A stretch of DNA of 64,000 nucleotides from an uncultured Clostridium sp. (GCA_947178445.1 CAMWYJ010000008.1:1-64000), one strand, 5' to 3'; numbered from the stretch's first letter, positions 8,158-17,410 are shown. Translations and numbers: made by a program. Notes: generated by a model from the letters alone, not told the origin.

Positions 8158-8943
8158 ATGAAGAAAGAAAGCATGCTCAAAAACAATTTAATAATGCTGA
8201 TGTTTATCGTTATGATATTTGCAATGTTGTTTCCTACAGAAGTACAGGCTGCAAAGCTGAATAAAACTTCTCTTACTCTGGTAAAAGGTAAGACCTATAC
8301 CTTGAAGATGAATGGAACCAAGAAAAAGGTAACCTGGAAAACAAAGGATAAGAAGATTATAAAGCTTTCCAATCACAAAAAAGGTTCCATAAAAATAAAA
8401 GCAGTAAAAGCCGGGAATGCAACTGTTACTGCAAAAGTTGGAAAAAAGACATATAAATGCCGGGTAACGGTTACGAATAAAACAAATGCGAAATCTTCCG
8501 AAACAACATCTGTTTCCAATGTGGATGTGGAGAAAAATACGGAACAGGCAACAACAAAGGTACCGGATCTGACACCGGTAACGCCGATAGAAGCGGAAAC
8601 GTCAAAAAAGAAGGTTTGGATTGTTACCAAATGGGCTAATTCTGTGGAAACTCCGGTATATGTGAATGAACGGACAGTGATTGAATGTACTGCGTGTAAT
8701 TATAAAACAGAAGACTTTGATCAAGCTGTGGAACATCAGGATAATCATATACATGCCAGTGAACCGAATGGATATAGGGTAATAACTATATTTGATTCCG
8801 TAAATTATGTTACAAAAGAATACCCTGAAGAAGGTTATTGGATGGAGATTGGAACAAATGAAAATCCAGAAGGACTGAAATGGAGAACGGACGAAAGTTA
8901 TCCGGAAGGAGGTTATTATTATATTGACCAATCTACGCATTAA
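8158..8943 (+). CDS. Secreted Big_2-like surface protein with a C2H2-spaced finger
   Basis: The 261-residue protein has a signal peptide (about 1-31, cut near VQA-AK), a bacterial Ig-like Big_2 domain (about 33-105, LVKGKTYTLKMNG, then ATVTAKVGKKTYKCRVTV), and a Thr/Glu/Pro-rich linker (about 106-155). Its C-terminal domain contains Cys177, Cys180, His193, His197 and His199, the spacing of a classic C2H2 zinc finger. It has no wall-sorting signal. A strong terminator follows. It is probably extracellular; the role is unknown. The long structured 5' region suggests post-transcriptional control. Confidence 0.75.
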   Translation: MKKESMLKNNLIMLMFIVMIFAMLFPTEVQAAKLNKTSLTLVKGKTYTLKMNGTKKKVTWKTKDKKIIKLSNHKKGSIKIKAVKAGNATVTAKVGKKTYKCRVTVTNKTNAKSSETTSVSNVDVEKNTEQATTKVPDLTPVTPIEAETSKKKVWIVTKWANSVETPVYVNERTVIECTACNYKTEDFDQAVEHQDNHIHASEPNGYRVITIFDSVNYVTKEYPEEGYWMEIGTNENPEGLKWRTDESYPEGGYYYIDQSTH

Positions 8944-8987
8944 AAAGCTTTGACCCATCAATAAAAATTTAATAATGATTAGAAAAA

Positions 8988-9025
8988 AGATTTATAGCAT
9001 GACTCATGGCTATAAATCTTTTTTT
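8988..9025 (+). terminator. Intrinsic terminator after the Big_2-like gene
   Basis: AGATTTATAGC (8988-8998) pairs perfectly with GCTATAAATCT (9009-9019) and runs into a T tract to 9025. It separates the two secreted-protein genes, so the adhesin at 9108 probably has its own promoter. Confidence 0.9.
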
Positions 9026-9107
9026 GTATAAAAGAAAGAATATACGTATGAAAAAGATACTAAAAAGAACAAATCGTTTTTGAAAAAAGAAAGTGAGATG
9101 ATAATGA

Positions 9108-12100
9108 ATGAACAGTCGAACTAGTTTTAAAAGAATATTTATAACAATATTAATGTTTGTGGTCATGATAAACCATTGTACGGTTATCCATGCAGAAGGC
9201 AGAAAAATTGAACCTGCCGAAAGCAGAAACTATACAAAGACCTTTGAGAACAATACAGAAGGCGGAATATTATACCTGAAGGATTCTAATGGAAAGACAT
9301 TAAAAAAACTTGAAAAAGGAGAAAAGATATCCTATGATTATCCGAATGGTGAATCCCCGGAAGAAATAAAGATAGAAGCAATAGCAGATAAAGGCTATGT
9401 AGTAGAATCCTATCTTGCTATGTGGTTTTTAGATGGCAAAAGACAGGACACCTGTGAATCCATGTATCATATAAATAAGGGAACATATAAAAGAGGACAT
9501 TTTCTAAAAACAGCAGAGTTTGATGAAGTATTCTCTGTTTCCTTTATAAAAGAAGAGGATATCGCTAATGCAGAAGAAGAGGAGAGTATGACAACATTTC
9601 TTGCATCTGCAAAACCGGATATTGATAATCCAAAAACAGGGGATGTTTATACCGGAACAGCAACACTTACCTATAATGGCAAAAAAACGGAGTATTATAA
9701 TGGAACAGGCTATATTACCTGTACAAGCGGTGATTTTGAGGGCGACCAGATTACATTGCAAAACTGCGCCTCGGGACATGATTACTGGGCTCCACAGACA
9801 GGGCAGACCGGAACTTATAAGATAACAATAACAAAAATTGATAAGAATACTGGAAAAATTACCTGTAAGATAGAATGGATAAACAGCAAACACACGGAAG
9901 GATACCAGAACTTAAGCGGCTCATTCAGTTATTACCATTCCTTTGACGGAACTATAACGGTTTACAAAGAGATGGGCGAAATAGAAGGCTCATTTGTTAT
10001 GACAAGCTCTTTGAAATCACAATTGGATTTCAGGGCAGGGTTTGAGATATACGGAGATAAAAAATGTACGATTAAACTTGGCTCATTTTCAACGGATTCC
10101 GGTGGTAGAGCTGTCTTATCCTTAGAGCCAGGAACATACTATGTCAAAGAGGTTGCTGCACCTAGAGGTTTTGCGCTTAATCCGACTGTTTTCACTTTAA
10201 AAGTAACGGCGGATTCCAGCAAATCCCTTACGGTAAAGGATAATCTATTAAGGGCAAAAATAAGTGGTGTAAAGATTGATTCACGGACAGGAAAATCCGT
10301 GCCTACAAAAGGCTTATCACTGGCAGGAGCGGTATATAACATCTATGAAGATAAAGACTGTACTATAGTGGTGAATACAGGTATATCAGATAAAGATGGA
10401 AATATTACCTTTGATAAAGAATATCTCGGATGGGGTGTATACTATATCAAAGAAGTAAAACCACCAACAGGTTATGAGATAGATCCCGTTGTCTATGAAG
10501 TAGTTATAAATGAAAAAAATGGATTTTACGAGGGAAGTACTTACCGTCTGAAAGATGTTACCTTTACATCTGAGGAAGAACCGGATATCGGAAAAGGCAT
10601 GATTGTCAAAAAATCAGCAAATGAAACGCTGACTAACGGAAATAGCTGTTATTCTTTAAAAGGGTGTAAATTCCAGTTGACCAGTGTCACTACGAAAGAA
10701 GTATTACCAGAAATCCTTGTTACAGATGAACAGGGTAACACACAGGAGGTTACATTGGCAGTTGGTGAGTACACCATAAAAGAAATCGAAGCTCCAAAAG
10801 GGTTTGAATTAAGCAAAGAAGAACCAATCATCCGAATAGAAAAGAACAAAATAAAAATCATTGAGTTTTTTGACCAGCCATCAAATGATCCCGCCGGAGT
10901 TCGGCTTAAGAAGGTCGATGAGGAAACCAATACGGAACTGCCAACCGGAGCTGGTGAATTGTCAGGTGCAGAGTACACCTTTAAGTACTATGACGGATAT
11001 TATACAACCAAAGAACAGTTAAATGATGTTGTTCCCAAAAGGACCTGGACACTGGTAACAGATAAAAATGGAGAGATTAATTTTTTGAATGCAACGAAAA
11101 TTAGTGGAGATGATTTTTATTTTATTGGTAATATTAGAGTTATTCCTTTAGGAACGCTTACGATTCAGGAAACAAAACCACCGGAAGGCTATAATAAGAA
11201 TGATACACTACATATTCAAAATATCTCTGCGGATTCCAAGGGGGGAATTATTGAATCGGATCAAATTTCAATATCACCTGAACCGGTTATCAGAGGAGAT
11301 CTGAAAGGATTGAAAGTCTCTGGTGGAGACATGAAACGTCTTGCAGGAATACCATTCAAAATTACAAGTGTGACAAACGGTGAAAACCATGTAGTAGTAA
11401 CAGATGCAAATGGAACATTTGATACATCATCCTCTTTTAACTTACACTCTACAAACACAAACCGAGGGAAAACATCAAAGGACGGTGTGTGGTTCGGTGA
11501 CATATCAAAATTGGATGACAACATGGGTGCATTGCCTTATGGCTCTTATATCATTGAGGAACTGCCATGTGATGCAAATAAAGATAAAATATTGATAGAA
11601 CCCTTTGAAATAGCTGTTACAAAGAATACCCCTGTGGATTTAGGAACCCTTGTTAATGAATATATCCCTGTCCCAAAGATTGGCACAAGGGCAACTGAAA
11701 AAAATACAAATTTACAGGTAGCATTTACAGACAAAGAAACAACAATCACGGATGAAGTGGATTATACTAATTTGACAAAAGGAGAGAAATATACAATAAA
11801 AGGTACTCTTATGGATAAAATCACCAAAAAACCTCTCATTGTAAACGGAAAACAAGTAACAGCGCAAAAAAACTTTGAACCACAGCGGGAATATGGTGTT
11901 ATTAACTTAGAATTTACTTTTGACTCCGACAGCATGAAAGGAAAAGAGGTGGTAGTATTCGAATATCTGTATCTGAATGGTAAAGAAGTTGCATCACATG
12001 CAGATATTACAGACAGTCTGCAGACAGTAAGGTTTGCCAATCCGTCTATCAGCACGAGCGCAATGGATAAAGCTTCCGGAAAACGTACAGCTATAATTAA

Positions 12101-12581
12101 TAAAAATACAACCGTTGTAGATGAAATTATTTACAAAAACATAATCCCAGGCAAAGAATATACAATAAAGGGGATTATCATGGATACGGATACAGGAAAG
12201 CCGTTTTTGACAAACGGAAAGCAGGTAATTTCGGAAAAGACATTTATCGCAAAAGAAACAAAAGGGCATAGCAATTTAGAATTTATATTTGATTCATCTT
12301 CTTTAAAAAATAAGGGAATTACCGTATTTGAATATCTATATTTTGGTGACACTCTAATTGCCAGTCATGCTGATGTTAAGAATGAAACCCAGACGGTGCA
12401 TTTTTTTCCACCGGAACAGCCGCCTGAAAGACCAAAGCAGCCGAAAACCGGAGATCTCATGAATCATAAGCTGTTATTTGCATTTTTCATAATGGGAATA
12501 GTTGGAACAAGGTTGTTTGGTTTTAGGTTTAATAGAAACCAGACAATCGATAAAAAACGCAATTGTAAAAGAAAACTATAA
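9108..12581 (+). CDS. Large LPXTG-like anchored surface protein with SpaA and VaFE repeats
   Basis: This 1157-residue protein has a signal peptide (about 1-29), a unique region (about 30-300) with several Cys, and then about five SpaA/prealbumin-like domains starting near 311, 384, 497, 595 and 729. Each ends in YYVKE or YTIKE type motifs followed by PPxGY or APxGF. Two VaFE repeats follow (about 853-976 and 977-1100). The C-terminus has QPKTGD near 1111, a hydrophobic segment and a basic tail. SpaA and VaFE domains usually form internal isopeptide or ester bonds that stiffen adhesins and pilins. No sortase is in the window. Confidence 0.85.
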   Translation: MNSRTSFKRIFITILMFVVMINHCTVIHAEGRKIEPAESRNYTKTFENNTEGGILYLKDSNGKTLKKLEKGEKISYDYPNGESPEEIKIEAIADKGYVVESYLAMWFLDGKRQDTCESMYHINKGTYKRGHFLKTAEFDEVFSVSFIKEEDIANAEEEESMTTFLASAKPDIDNPKTGDVYTGTATLTYNGKKTEYYNGTGYITCTSGDFEGDQITLQNCASGHDYWAPQTGQTGTYKITITKIDKNTGKITCKIEWINSKHTEGYQNLSGSFSYYHSFDGTITVYKEMGEIEGSFVMTSSLKSQLDFRAGFEIYGDKKCTIKLGSFSTDSGGRAVLSLEPGTYYVKEVAAPRGFALNPTVFTLKVTADSSKSLTVKDNLLRAKISGVKIDSRTGKSVPTKGLSLAGAVYNIYEDKDCTIVVNTGISDKDGNITFDKEYLGWGVYYIKEVKPPTGYEIDPVVYEVVINEKNGFYEGSTYRLKDVTFTSEEEPDIGKGMIVKKSANETLTNGNSCYSLKGCKFQLTSVTTKEVLPEILVTDEQGNTQEVTLAVGEYTIKEIEAPKGFELSKEEPIIRIEKNKIKIIEFFDQPSNDPAGVRLKKVDEETNTELPTGAGELSGAEYTFKYYDGYYTTKEQLNDVVPKRTWTLVTDKNGEINFLNATKISGDDFYFIGNIRVIPLGTLTIQETKPPEGYNKNDTLHIQNISADSKGGIIESDQISISPEPVIRGDLKGLKVSGGDMKRLAGIPFKITSVTNGENHVVVTDANGTFDTSSSFNLHSTNTNRGKTSKDGVWFGDISKLDDNMGALPYGSYIIEELPCDANKDKILIEPFEIAVTKNTPVDLGTLVNEYIPVPKIGTRATEKNTNLQVAFTDKETTITDEVDYTNLTKGEKYTIKGTLMDKITKKPLIVNGKQVTAQKNFEPQREYGVINLEFTFDSDSMKGKEVVVFEYLYLNGKEVASHADITDSLQTVRFANPSISTSAMDKASGKRTAIINKNTTVVDEIIYKNIIPGKEYTIKGIIMDTDTGKPFLTNGKQVISEKTFIAKETKGHSNLEFIFDSSSLKNKGITVFEYLYFGDTLIASHADVKNETQTVHFFPPEQPPERPKQPKTGDLMNHKLLFAFFIMGIVGTRLFGFRFNRNQTIDKKRNCKRKL

Positions 12582-12686
12582 TGTCACAACAAAGATAAAC
12601 AACAATATTGTAATCGTGAATATAATTGATTGGTAAAATATCAGATTTTGAAACACTGAGAGGTCATTTGAAAATTTAAAGAAAAC

Positions 12687-12716
12687 GGCAGGTAATCCAG
12701 TAATTGGTTACCTGCC
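12687..12716. terminator. Hairpin between convergent adhesin and xer genes
   Basis: GGCAGGTAA (12687-12695) pairs perfectly with TTACCTGCC (12708-12716). On the minus strand it is followed by CGTTTTCTTT, giving a plausible terminator for xer; on the plus strand there is no T run. The rest of the 257-nt gap holds a dif-like repeat and no gene. Confidence 0.5.
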
Positions 12717-12749
12717 AGATAAATAGCAGTATATAAAAAAATATCCAAT

Positions 12750-12777
12750 TATTCGCAAAACCCAGGTTTAACGAAAA
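12750..12777. other. Candidate Xer recombination (dif-like) site
   Basis: TATTCGCAAAA, a 6-nt centre CCCAGG and TTTAACGAAAA form an 11-6-11 arrangement whose arms share the inverted core TTCGnnAAA (7 of 9 matching). It lies 61 nt beyond the 3' end of the XerS-like gene, at the point where coding direction flips. This is the geometry of dif sites, but the arms do not match the usual XerCD consensus, so the call is tentative. Confidence 0.35.
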
Positions 12778-12838
12778 TTACACCAATGAACTACAGAGAA
12801 TTGCTTGTGTTCAAAAAATCTATTATATCTTTGATATT

Positions 12839-13906
12839 TTACTTTTCTTTATCATGGGAGGTTTCTCTCAATGTAACCGCATCCTTTGCTTTCATTCTTT
12901 GCCAGTCATCGATGTCTGCATAATGTTTTTTGGTTGTGTTGACATCTTTATGTCCTAAAACATCTGCAACTAAATATATATCCGATGTCTGTTGATATAA
13001 AGAGGTTCCGTATGTGCTTCGCAATTTATGTGGTGTTATTTTTTTTAAAGGTGTTGTAATACTTGCATATTTTTTTACCATATTTTCAACACTGCGTACA
13101 GAAATCCGTTTTCTATGGGAACTTAAAAATAAAGCATTTTCATGTCCTTCAACGGCTACAATATCTTTCCGTTCATCTAAATAATCCAATAAAGCATCTT
13201 TGGCTTCGGAGCCAAAATATATGTATGCTTCATTACCACCTTTCCGTACCACCTTTATCCGGTCATAATCAAAGTCTAAATCCTTTATATCGAGTCCAAC
13301 ACACTCTGAGACACGGATTCCAGTTCCTAACATTAAAGTTAATAACGCTAAATCTCGTTTTCTGGACTTTTCGTGATAGGCATGCTGATGGTTGGTTAAT
13401 TTATTACCAAACTCTACATTATCAAGGAATTGGGCAACTTCATTTGCTTCCATCCGAACAATTGCTTTTTGATGAATCTTTGGCATATCTACTAAAGTCG
13501 TTGGATTTCCATGGATTTTTTTGTTTTTATATAAATATAAAAAGAAACCCCGAAGACAAACTAATTTGCGTTTGAGTGCATTTTCATTATTTGTATATTG
13601 CCGGCCATCCTTTTCATAAATCTTTAGATAATCCATATATTCTTCAATATCTTCTGCTTCTAACTGGTCTATAATATCAACAGAGATATCAACTGGTTTT
13701 TTACCATGCAATGCAGGATTATTCTCACATAAAAATTCATAAAAAAGCTTTAAGTCCCTTGCATACCCTAAGCGGGTTCTGGGAGCTTTGGAATATTCAA
13801 TGGAACGGAAATACGAGGAAACATACTGTGGCATTTCGGCTAGAATATTTCGCATAAGTAATATATTGCGTATTTCTTCTTCTTCATGATATGTTTTGTT
13901 TTTCAT
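12839..13906 (-). CDS. Tyrosine recombinase, XerS-like
   Basis: This is a 355-residue site-specific recombinase. An N-terminal SAM-like core-binding domain spans about residues 15-145. The catalytic domain has Arg198 (GTGIRVSE), His293 and Arg296 (TPHKLR), LGH, and nucleophile Tyr329 (KKHYADI). Length and layout resemble XerS, the single-enzyme dimer resolvase of streptococci, more than XerC or XerD (about 300 residues). The start is ATG 13906 with GGAG eight nt upstream; the GTG at 13915 overlaps that site. No phage or transposon genes adjoin, so a housekeeping role is more likely than integration. Confidence 0.82.
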   Translation of the reverse strand: MKNKTYHEEEEIRNILLMRNILAEMPQYVSSYFRSIEYSKAPRTRLGYARDLKLFYEFLCENNPALHGKKPVDISVDIIDQLEAEDIEEYMDYLKIYEKDGRQYTNNENALKRKLVCLRGFFLYLYKNKKIHGNPTTLVDMPKIHQKAIVRMEANEVAQFLDNVEFGNKLTNHQHAYHEKSRKRDLALLTLMLGTGIRVSECVGLDIKDLDFDYDRIKVVRKGGNEAYIYFGSEAKDALLDYLDERKDIVAVEGHENALFLSSHRKRISVRSVENMVKKYASITTPLKKITPHKLRSTYGTSLYQQTSDIYLVADVLGHKDVNTTKKHYADIDDWQRMKAKDAVTLRETSHDKEK

Positions 13907-13963
13907 TTTAAACACTCCATCTATTGTAATAATTTAGAACAAACGGCAATCATTCGACCTGAT

Positions 13964-14881
13964 TTAAATATCGGTATATTTTTTCAATAATTCTTGAAAA
14001 TATGGTGGTAATTCTGAGTCAAATTCAATATATGCATCTGTATCTGGATGGACAAAGCCTAATACTTTTGCATGCAAGGTCTGACCTTCTAATCCCTTTA
14101 TTTTGGGATTTTTAGGACCATATACATCATCCCCGAGTAATGGATGGCCGATTGATGCCATATGAACGCGGATTTGATGTGTCCGTCCGGTTTCTAAGGA
14201 GCATTCAATATAAGAATACTTGTCTGACAGGTTTTTAAGCACTTTGTAATGTGTAATTGCTTCACGTCCATTTTTATGATTAATCGCCATTTTCTTTCGG
14301 TCAACAGGATGTCTGCCGATTGGTGCATTTATAGTACCTTCCGTTTCATGAAAGGTTCCATAACAAATTGCATGATATTTTCTGGTTATCGAATGTTCCT
14401 TTAATTGTTCTGCCAATCGCTTATGTGCCCGGTCATTTTTACAGACAACTAAAATACCTGTTGTGTTTCTGTCAATCCGATGTACAATCCCCGGTCGGAT
14501 TACGCCATTGATGGAAGACAATGAATCCCTGCAATGATAAAGAAGCGCGTTGACAAGGGTTCCATTTTCATGCCCGGCAGCCGGATGTACAACCATGTTC
14601 TTTGGTTTATTTACAATGACAATGGATTGATCCTCATATAGAATGTCAAGGGGAATCTTTTCTGCAACAACCTCCAATTCTTTTGGTTCTTCATAATATA
14701 CCACAATCTGGTCATCCGGTTTACATCTGTAATTCGCTTTACATATCTTTTGGTTTACAAAAACTTTATGTTCCTTGAGTAATTGCTGCACATAAGATCT
14801 GGATAGATCAGGCAGTTGTTCACTTATATATTTGTCAATACGTTCAGAAGGAATATCAGGATATGTTAATGTATAATCCAT
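13964..14881 (-). CDS. rluD: Pseudouridine synthase, RluD family
   Basis: RluA/RluD-family enzymes convert specific uridines in 23S rRNA to pseudouridine. The 305-residue protein has an N-terminal S4 RNA-binding domain (about 13-75) and the catalytic motif HRIDRNTTG with its aspartate, then GRTHQIRVHMASIGHPLLGD, all standard. The ribosome binding site AGAGGTAG contains the stop codon of lspA, so lspA and rluD are translationally coupled. The exact rRNA target cannot be read from sequence. Confidence 0.93.
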   Translation of the reverse strand: MDYTLTYPDIPSERIDKYISEQLPDLSRSYVQQLLKEHKVFVNQKICKANYRCKPDDQIVVYYEEPKELEVVAEKIPLDILYEDQSIVIVNKPKNMVVHPAAGHENGTLVNALLYHCRDSLSSINGVIRPGIVHRIDRNTTGILVVCKNDRAHKRLAEQLKEHSITRKYHAICYGTFHETEGTINAPIGRHPVDRKKMAINHKNGREAITHYKVLKNLSDKYSYIECSLETGRTHQIRVHMASIGHPLLGDDVYGPKNPKIKGLEGQTLHAKVLGFVHPDTDAYIEFDSELPPYFQELLKKYTDI

Positions 14882-14884
14882 AAA

Positions 14885-15427
14885 CTACCTCTTTTGACTA
14901 AATAAGTCTTCAAAATCCTCTTCTTTATATTTAAAGAATACAATGAGCACTAATAAGATAAAACAAACCGTTACATAACAGTCAGCAATATTAAATACAG
15001 GGAAATTGATTAACTTAAAATAAAGAAAATCAATGACATATTCATACCGGATGCGGTCAATAAAATTTCCAAGACCTCCTGCCAAAATAAAAATAAGTAA
15101 AATACGGATATCATTATACTTTTCTAACCGGGTACATTTGTAATATACCGTAATTCCGATTACAAATATTATCACTGTGCAGACTGTAAATAACAGTTGT
15201 CTATTTGCAAACATTCCCCATGCTGCACCTGGATTTTGTATATAATGTATCTCAAACACTCCTTTTATGAGGGGAACAGATTCGTACAATGCCATATTTT
15301 GAATGACAATATATTTGGTTAACTGGTCAATTGATACCAATACAAGAAATGAAATGATTGCAGAAAGATTTCTTTCTGCAATCATTTTATTCTTATGGAT
15401 AAGTTTATGATTCTCTAATTGTTTCAT
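14885..15427 (-). CDS. lspA: Lipoprotein signal peptidase (signal peptidase II)
   Basis: LspA removes the signal peptide of diacylated prolipoproteins at the lipobox Cys, and this window encodes several lipoproteins. The 180-residue protein has four membrane segments and the two catalytic aspartates in NFIDR and FNIADC. The N-terminus is about 20 residues longer than usual. The upstream AGGAG lies 15 nt from ATG 15427, so an internal ATG at 15385 is possible although it has no better site. Co-transcribed with rluD. Confidence 0.94.
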   Translation of the reverse strand: MKQLENHKLIHKNKMIAERNLSAIISFLVLVSIDQLTKYIVIQNMALYESVPLIKGVFEIHYIQNPGAAWGMFANRQLLFTVCTVIIFVIGITVYYKCTRLEKYNDIRILLIFILAGGLGNFIDRIRYEYVIDFLYFKLINFPVFNIADCYVTVCFILLVLIVFFKYKEEDFEDLFSQKR

Positions 15428-15460
15428 AACGCTTATTAGTTACTCCTATTTATTCTTTTT

Positions 15461-17317
15461 CTATAAGAAATCAAAGCCTTCACTGTCATCATCTGCATTA
15501 CCGATTAAATTTGACTGATTTACTGGTTCTTCAACATCTCCAACTAATACATCATCATCCGGCTCATTATTGCGGGTAAAGGAATCCAAATCAATATTGA
15601 GGGATGGACCGGATGAAATAGTTGGAATTTCTTCTTCCTCATCATTGCCAACAACAAAATTAAAGCCCTCGTTTAAGTTATCTTCTGATTCCAGCATTGT
15701 GGCTTCGTTTATCTTATCTTCCACTTCCCCAGCATATGCTATATCATCGTTTTCCTCGTCAAATGCATTTAAAGAAGATGCAGCGGATTCTTTAAAAGGA
15801 GTACCGCTTTCTTCATTTTCCATAAAGTTGAAACCTTCATCATAATTATCCTCTGATTCTAACATCATAGATTCGTCAACCTTATCCTCTACCTCCCCGC
15901 TAATTACATCATCGGAGTAATCAGATGTGGAATTTTCCGCAAATGCTGATTCTTCTGATATTATTGTGGAATCGTCTGAAAAGTTAAAACCTTCATCATC
16001 GTCATCATCATTGCCAATTAAGGTGCTTTCATCAATCTTATCTTCTACTTCACCACTTACAACACCATTTTCTTCATTATTAACAGTATCAGAAGTTTCC
16101 TCCATAAAATTGAAACCTTCACTGTCATCATCATCATTACCGATTAAGGTACTTTCATCAATCTTATCTTCTACCTCACCGGCAATTACATTTTCCTTAT
16201 GCAGGTCAGTTTTTACCGGCTGCGGTGCAGGAGCTGATTTAACAGGTATTTCTGTCTTTGGCTTTGCCTGAGAAACCGGGGTACCAGCCGCAACAGGCTG
16301 AGATTTTGGAGTTACTGGTCTGGCTGTGGCAGTAGCAGTTGTCGATGGATTTGGAACTGCAGTTGCAGTATTTGGAACGGTTGTCTTTGCCGTTGCAGTG
16401 TTTTTTGCTGCTTGGGCAGGCTGAGCCGCTTTCGGTGCAGCAGCAGCTGTATTTTTAGCAGCAGGTTCAGTTTTATGCGGAGCCTGTTCTGGCGTAGATA
16501 CAGGTTTCTCCTGTCCTGCTGGATTAAAATTCTTTCTAACCTTCGTGGAACCTTTATCTGCGTTCTTAACATTAAGTGAAGATTTTCCATCACCAGATGA
16601 ACCTGTATTTTTGCCTGCAGTCTTCTTGGCGGACGAACCACCAGTAAATCCCTTACCTGTCTTACTACTGAAACGACCTCCACCATTTGCAGCATCCGCA
16701 AATGGATCTGTATTTAAGAATCCCTGACCCGTATGTTCAAAACGATCATCAAAGGAGCTGGCACCGGTGTAGCCACCGCCTTCACCGAGAGAACCTAAGC
16801 CGCCTCCAAGACTTGAACCACCTCCAAAACCTGCGTCCTGAAAGTTCCCAATATCATATCCTTCTCCTAAATCAATATCTACAACCTTATTTTCAATTAA
16901 TTGAAGCTGACCTTCCAGTATCTTCGTATATTGTGCTTTGAATTTAGCATGAAGCTGTTGAAGTCTATGTATTTCATTCTTTGTCTCTATCAGTTCCTGT
17001 TTTGCATCTGCAAGTAATGCTTCCGCTTTTTTGGTAGCCTCATTATTTATCTGTCTTGCTTTATCGTTGGCAGCAATAATCGTTTCCTCTGCTGTTTTTT
17101 CTGACAAAGTAAGTGCCTTTTGCATAGATTCCTCTGTCGAACGGTAATGTTGAAGGCTTTCTGTCAGGGTTGCAACTTTGTCCTTTAATTCAACATTTGA
17201 ACGATATAACTGTTCATAATCAGAGGATAAATCCTGCATAAATGCTTCAACATCTTTTTTATCAAATCCGATGCCGCCTTTAAATACTTTGTTTTGTACG
17301 TCTACCGGTGTTAACAT
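15461..17317 (-). CDS. divIVA: DivIVA-family polar protein with acidic repeat tail
   Basis: DivIVA binds curved membrane at septa and poles and recruits partners. The 618-residue protein is far longer than the usual 160-250. Residues 1-160 are a canonical DivIVA domain (MLTPVDVQNKVFKGGIGFDK, then a long coiled coil). A Gly/Ser-rich stretch and an Ala/Pro/Thr/Lys-rich linker follow (to about 375). The last 240 residues carry five acidic repeats built on GEVEDKIDES and DDDSEGFNF. It lies beside sepF and lspA, the conserved division-cluster order. The start follows AGGAGG. Confidence 0.9.
   Translation of the reverse strand: MLTPVDVQNKVFKGGIGFDKKDVEAFMQDLSSDYEQLYRSNVELKDKVATLTESLQHYRSTEESMQKALTLSEKTAEETIIAANDKARQINNEATKKAEALLADAKQELIETKNEIHRLQQLHAKFKAQYTKILEGQLQLIENKVVDIDLGEGYDIGNFQDAGFGGGSSLGGGLGSLGEGGGYTGASSFDDRFEHTGQGFLNTDPFADAANGGGRFSSKTGKGFTGGSSAKKTAGKNTGSSGDGKSSLNVKNADKGSTKVRKNFNPAGQEKPVSTPEQAPHKTEPAAKNTAAAAPKAAQPAQAAKNTATAKTTVPNTATAVPNPSTTATATARPVTPKSQPVAAGTPVSQAKPKTEIPVKSAPAPQPVKTDLHKENVIAGEVEDKIDESTLIGNDDDDSEGFNFMEETSDTVNNEENGVVSGEVEDKIDESTLIGNDDDDDEGFNFSDDSTIISEESAFAENSTSDYSDDVISGEVEDKVDESMMLESEDNYDEGFNFMENEESGTPFKESAASSLNAFDEENDDIAYAGEVEDKINEATMLESEDNLNEGFNFVVGNDEEEEIPTISSGPSLNIDLDSFTRNNEPDDDVLVGDVEEPVNQSNLIGNADDDSEGFDFL
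15464..16187 (-). repeat. Five in-frame acidic repeats inside divIVA
   Basis: The repeat units fall near 16116-16187, 15977-16055, 15828-15900, 15657-15733 and 15464-15545. Each encodes G(E/D)VE followed 15-20 residues later by an acidic run and EGF(N/D)F. The first two are nearly identical at DNA level; the others have diverged. The units are separated by variable acidic spacers, so this is a protein repeat, not a DNA-level array. Confidence 0.85.
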
Positions 17318-17410
17318 ATGGCTTCCTCCTACCCTTATACATTATTCTTTATCAATTCCCTTATTAGAAACTATATGCAAGCAGCTGCTTAACTCGTTGC
17401 CTTGCGTAAA

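Noticed and set aside
8602-8961. Antisense open frame of 119 codons across the Big_2-like gene
   Set aside because: It lies fully opposite a gene with a signal peptide and good ribosome binding site, has no site of its own and reads as a compositional shadow.
12839-13906. Prophage or integrative element marked by a tyrosine recombinase
   Set aside because: No phage, conjugation or excisionase genes and no tRNA are nearby, and the gene abuts the conserved rluD-lspA block.
15464-16187. CRISPR-like repeat array
   Set aside because: The repeats are in frame, unequal in length and encode acidic protein repeats of DivIVA.
16312-16701. Other-frame open reading frames across the divIVA linker
   Set aside because: They arise from the Ala/Pro/Thr-rich low-complexity region and have no ribosome binding site or recognisable sequence.
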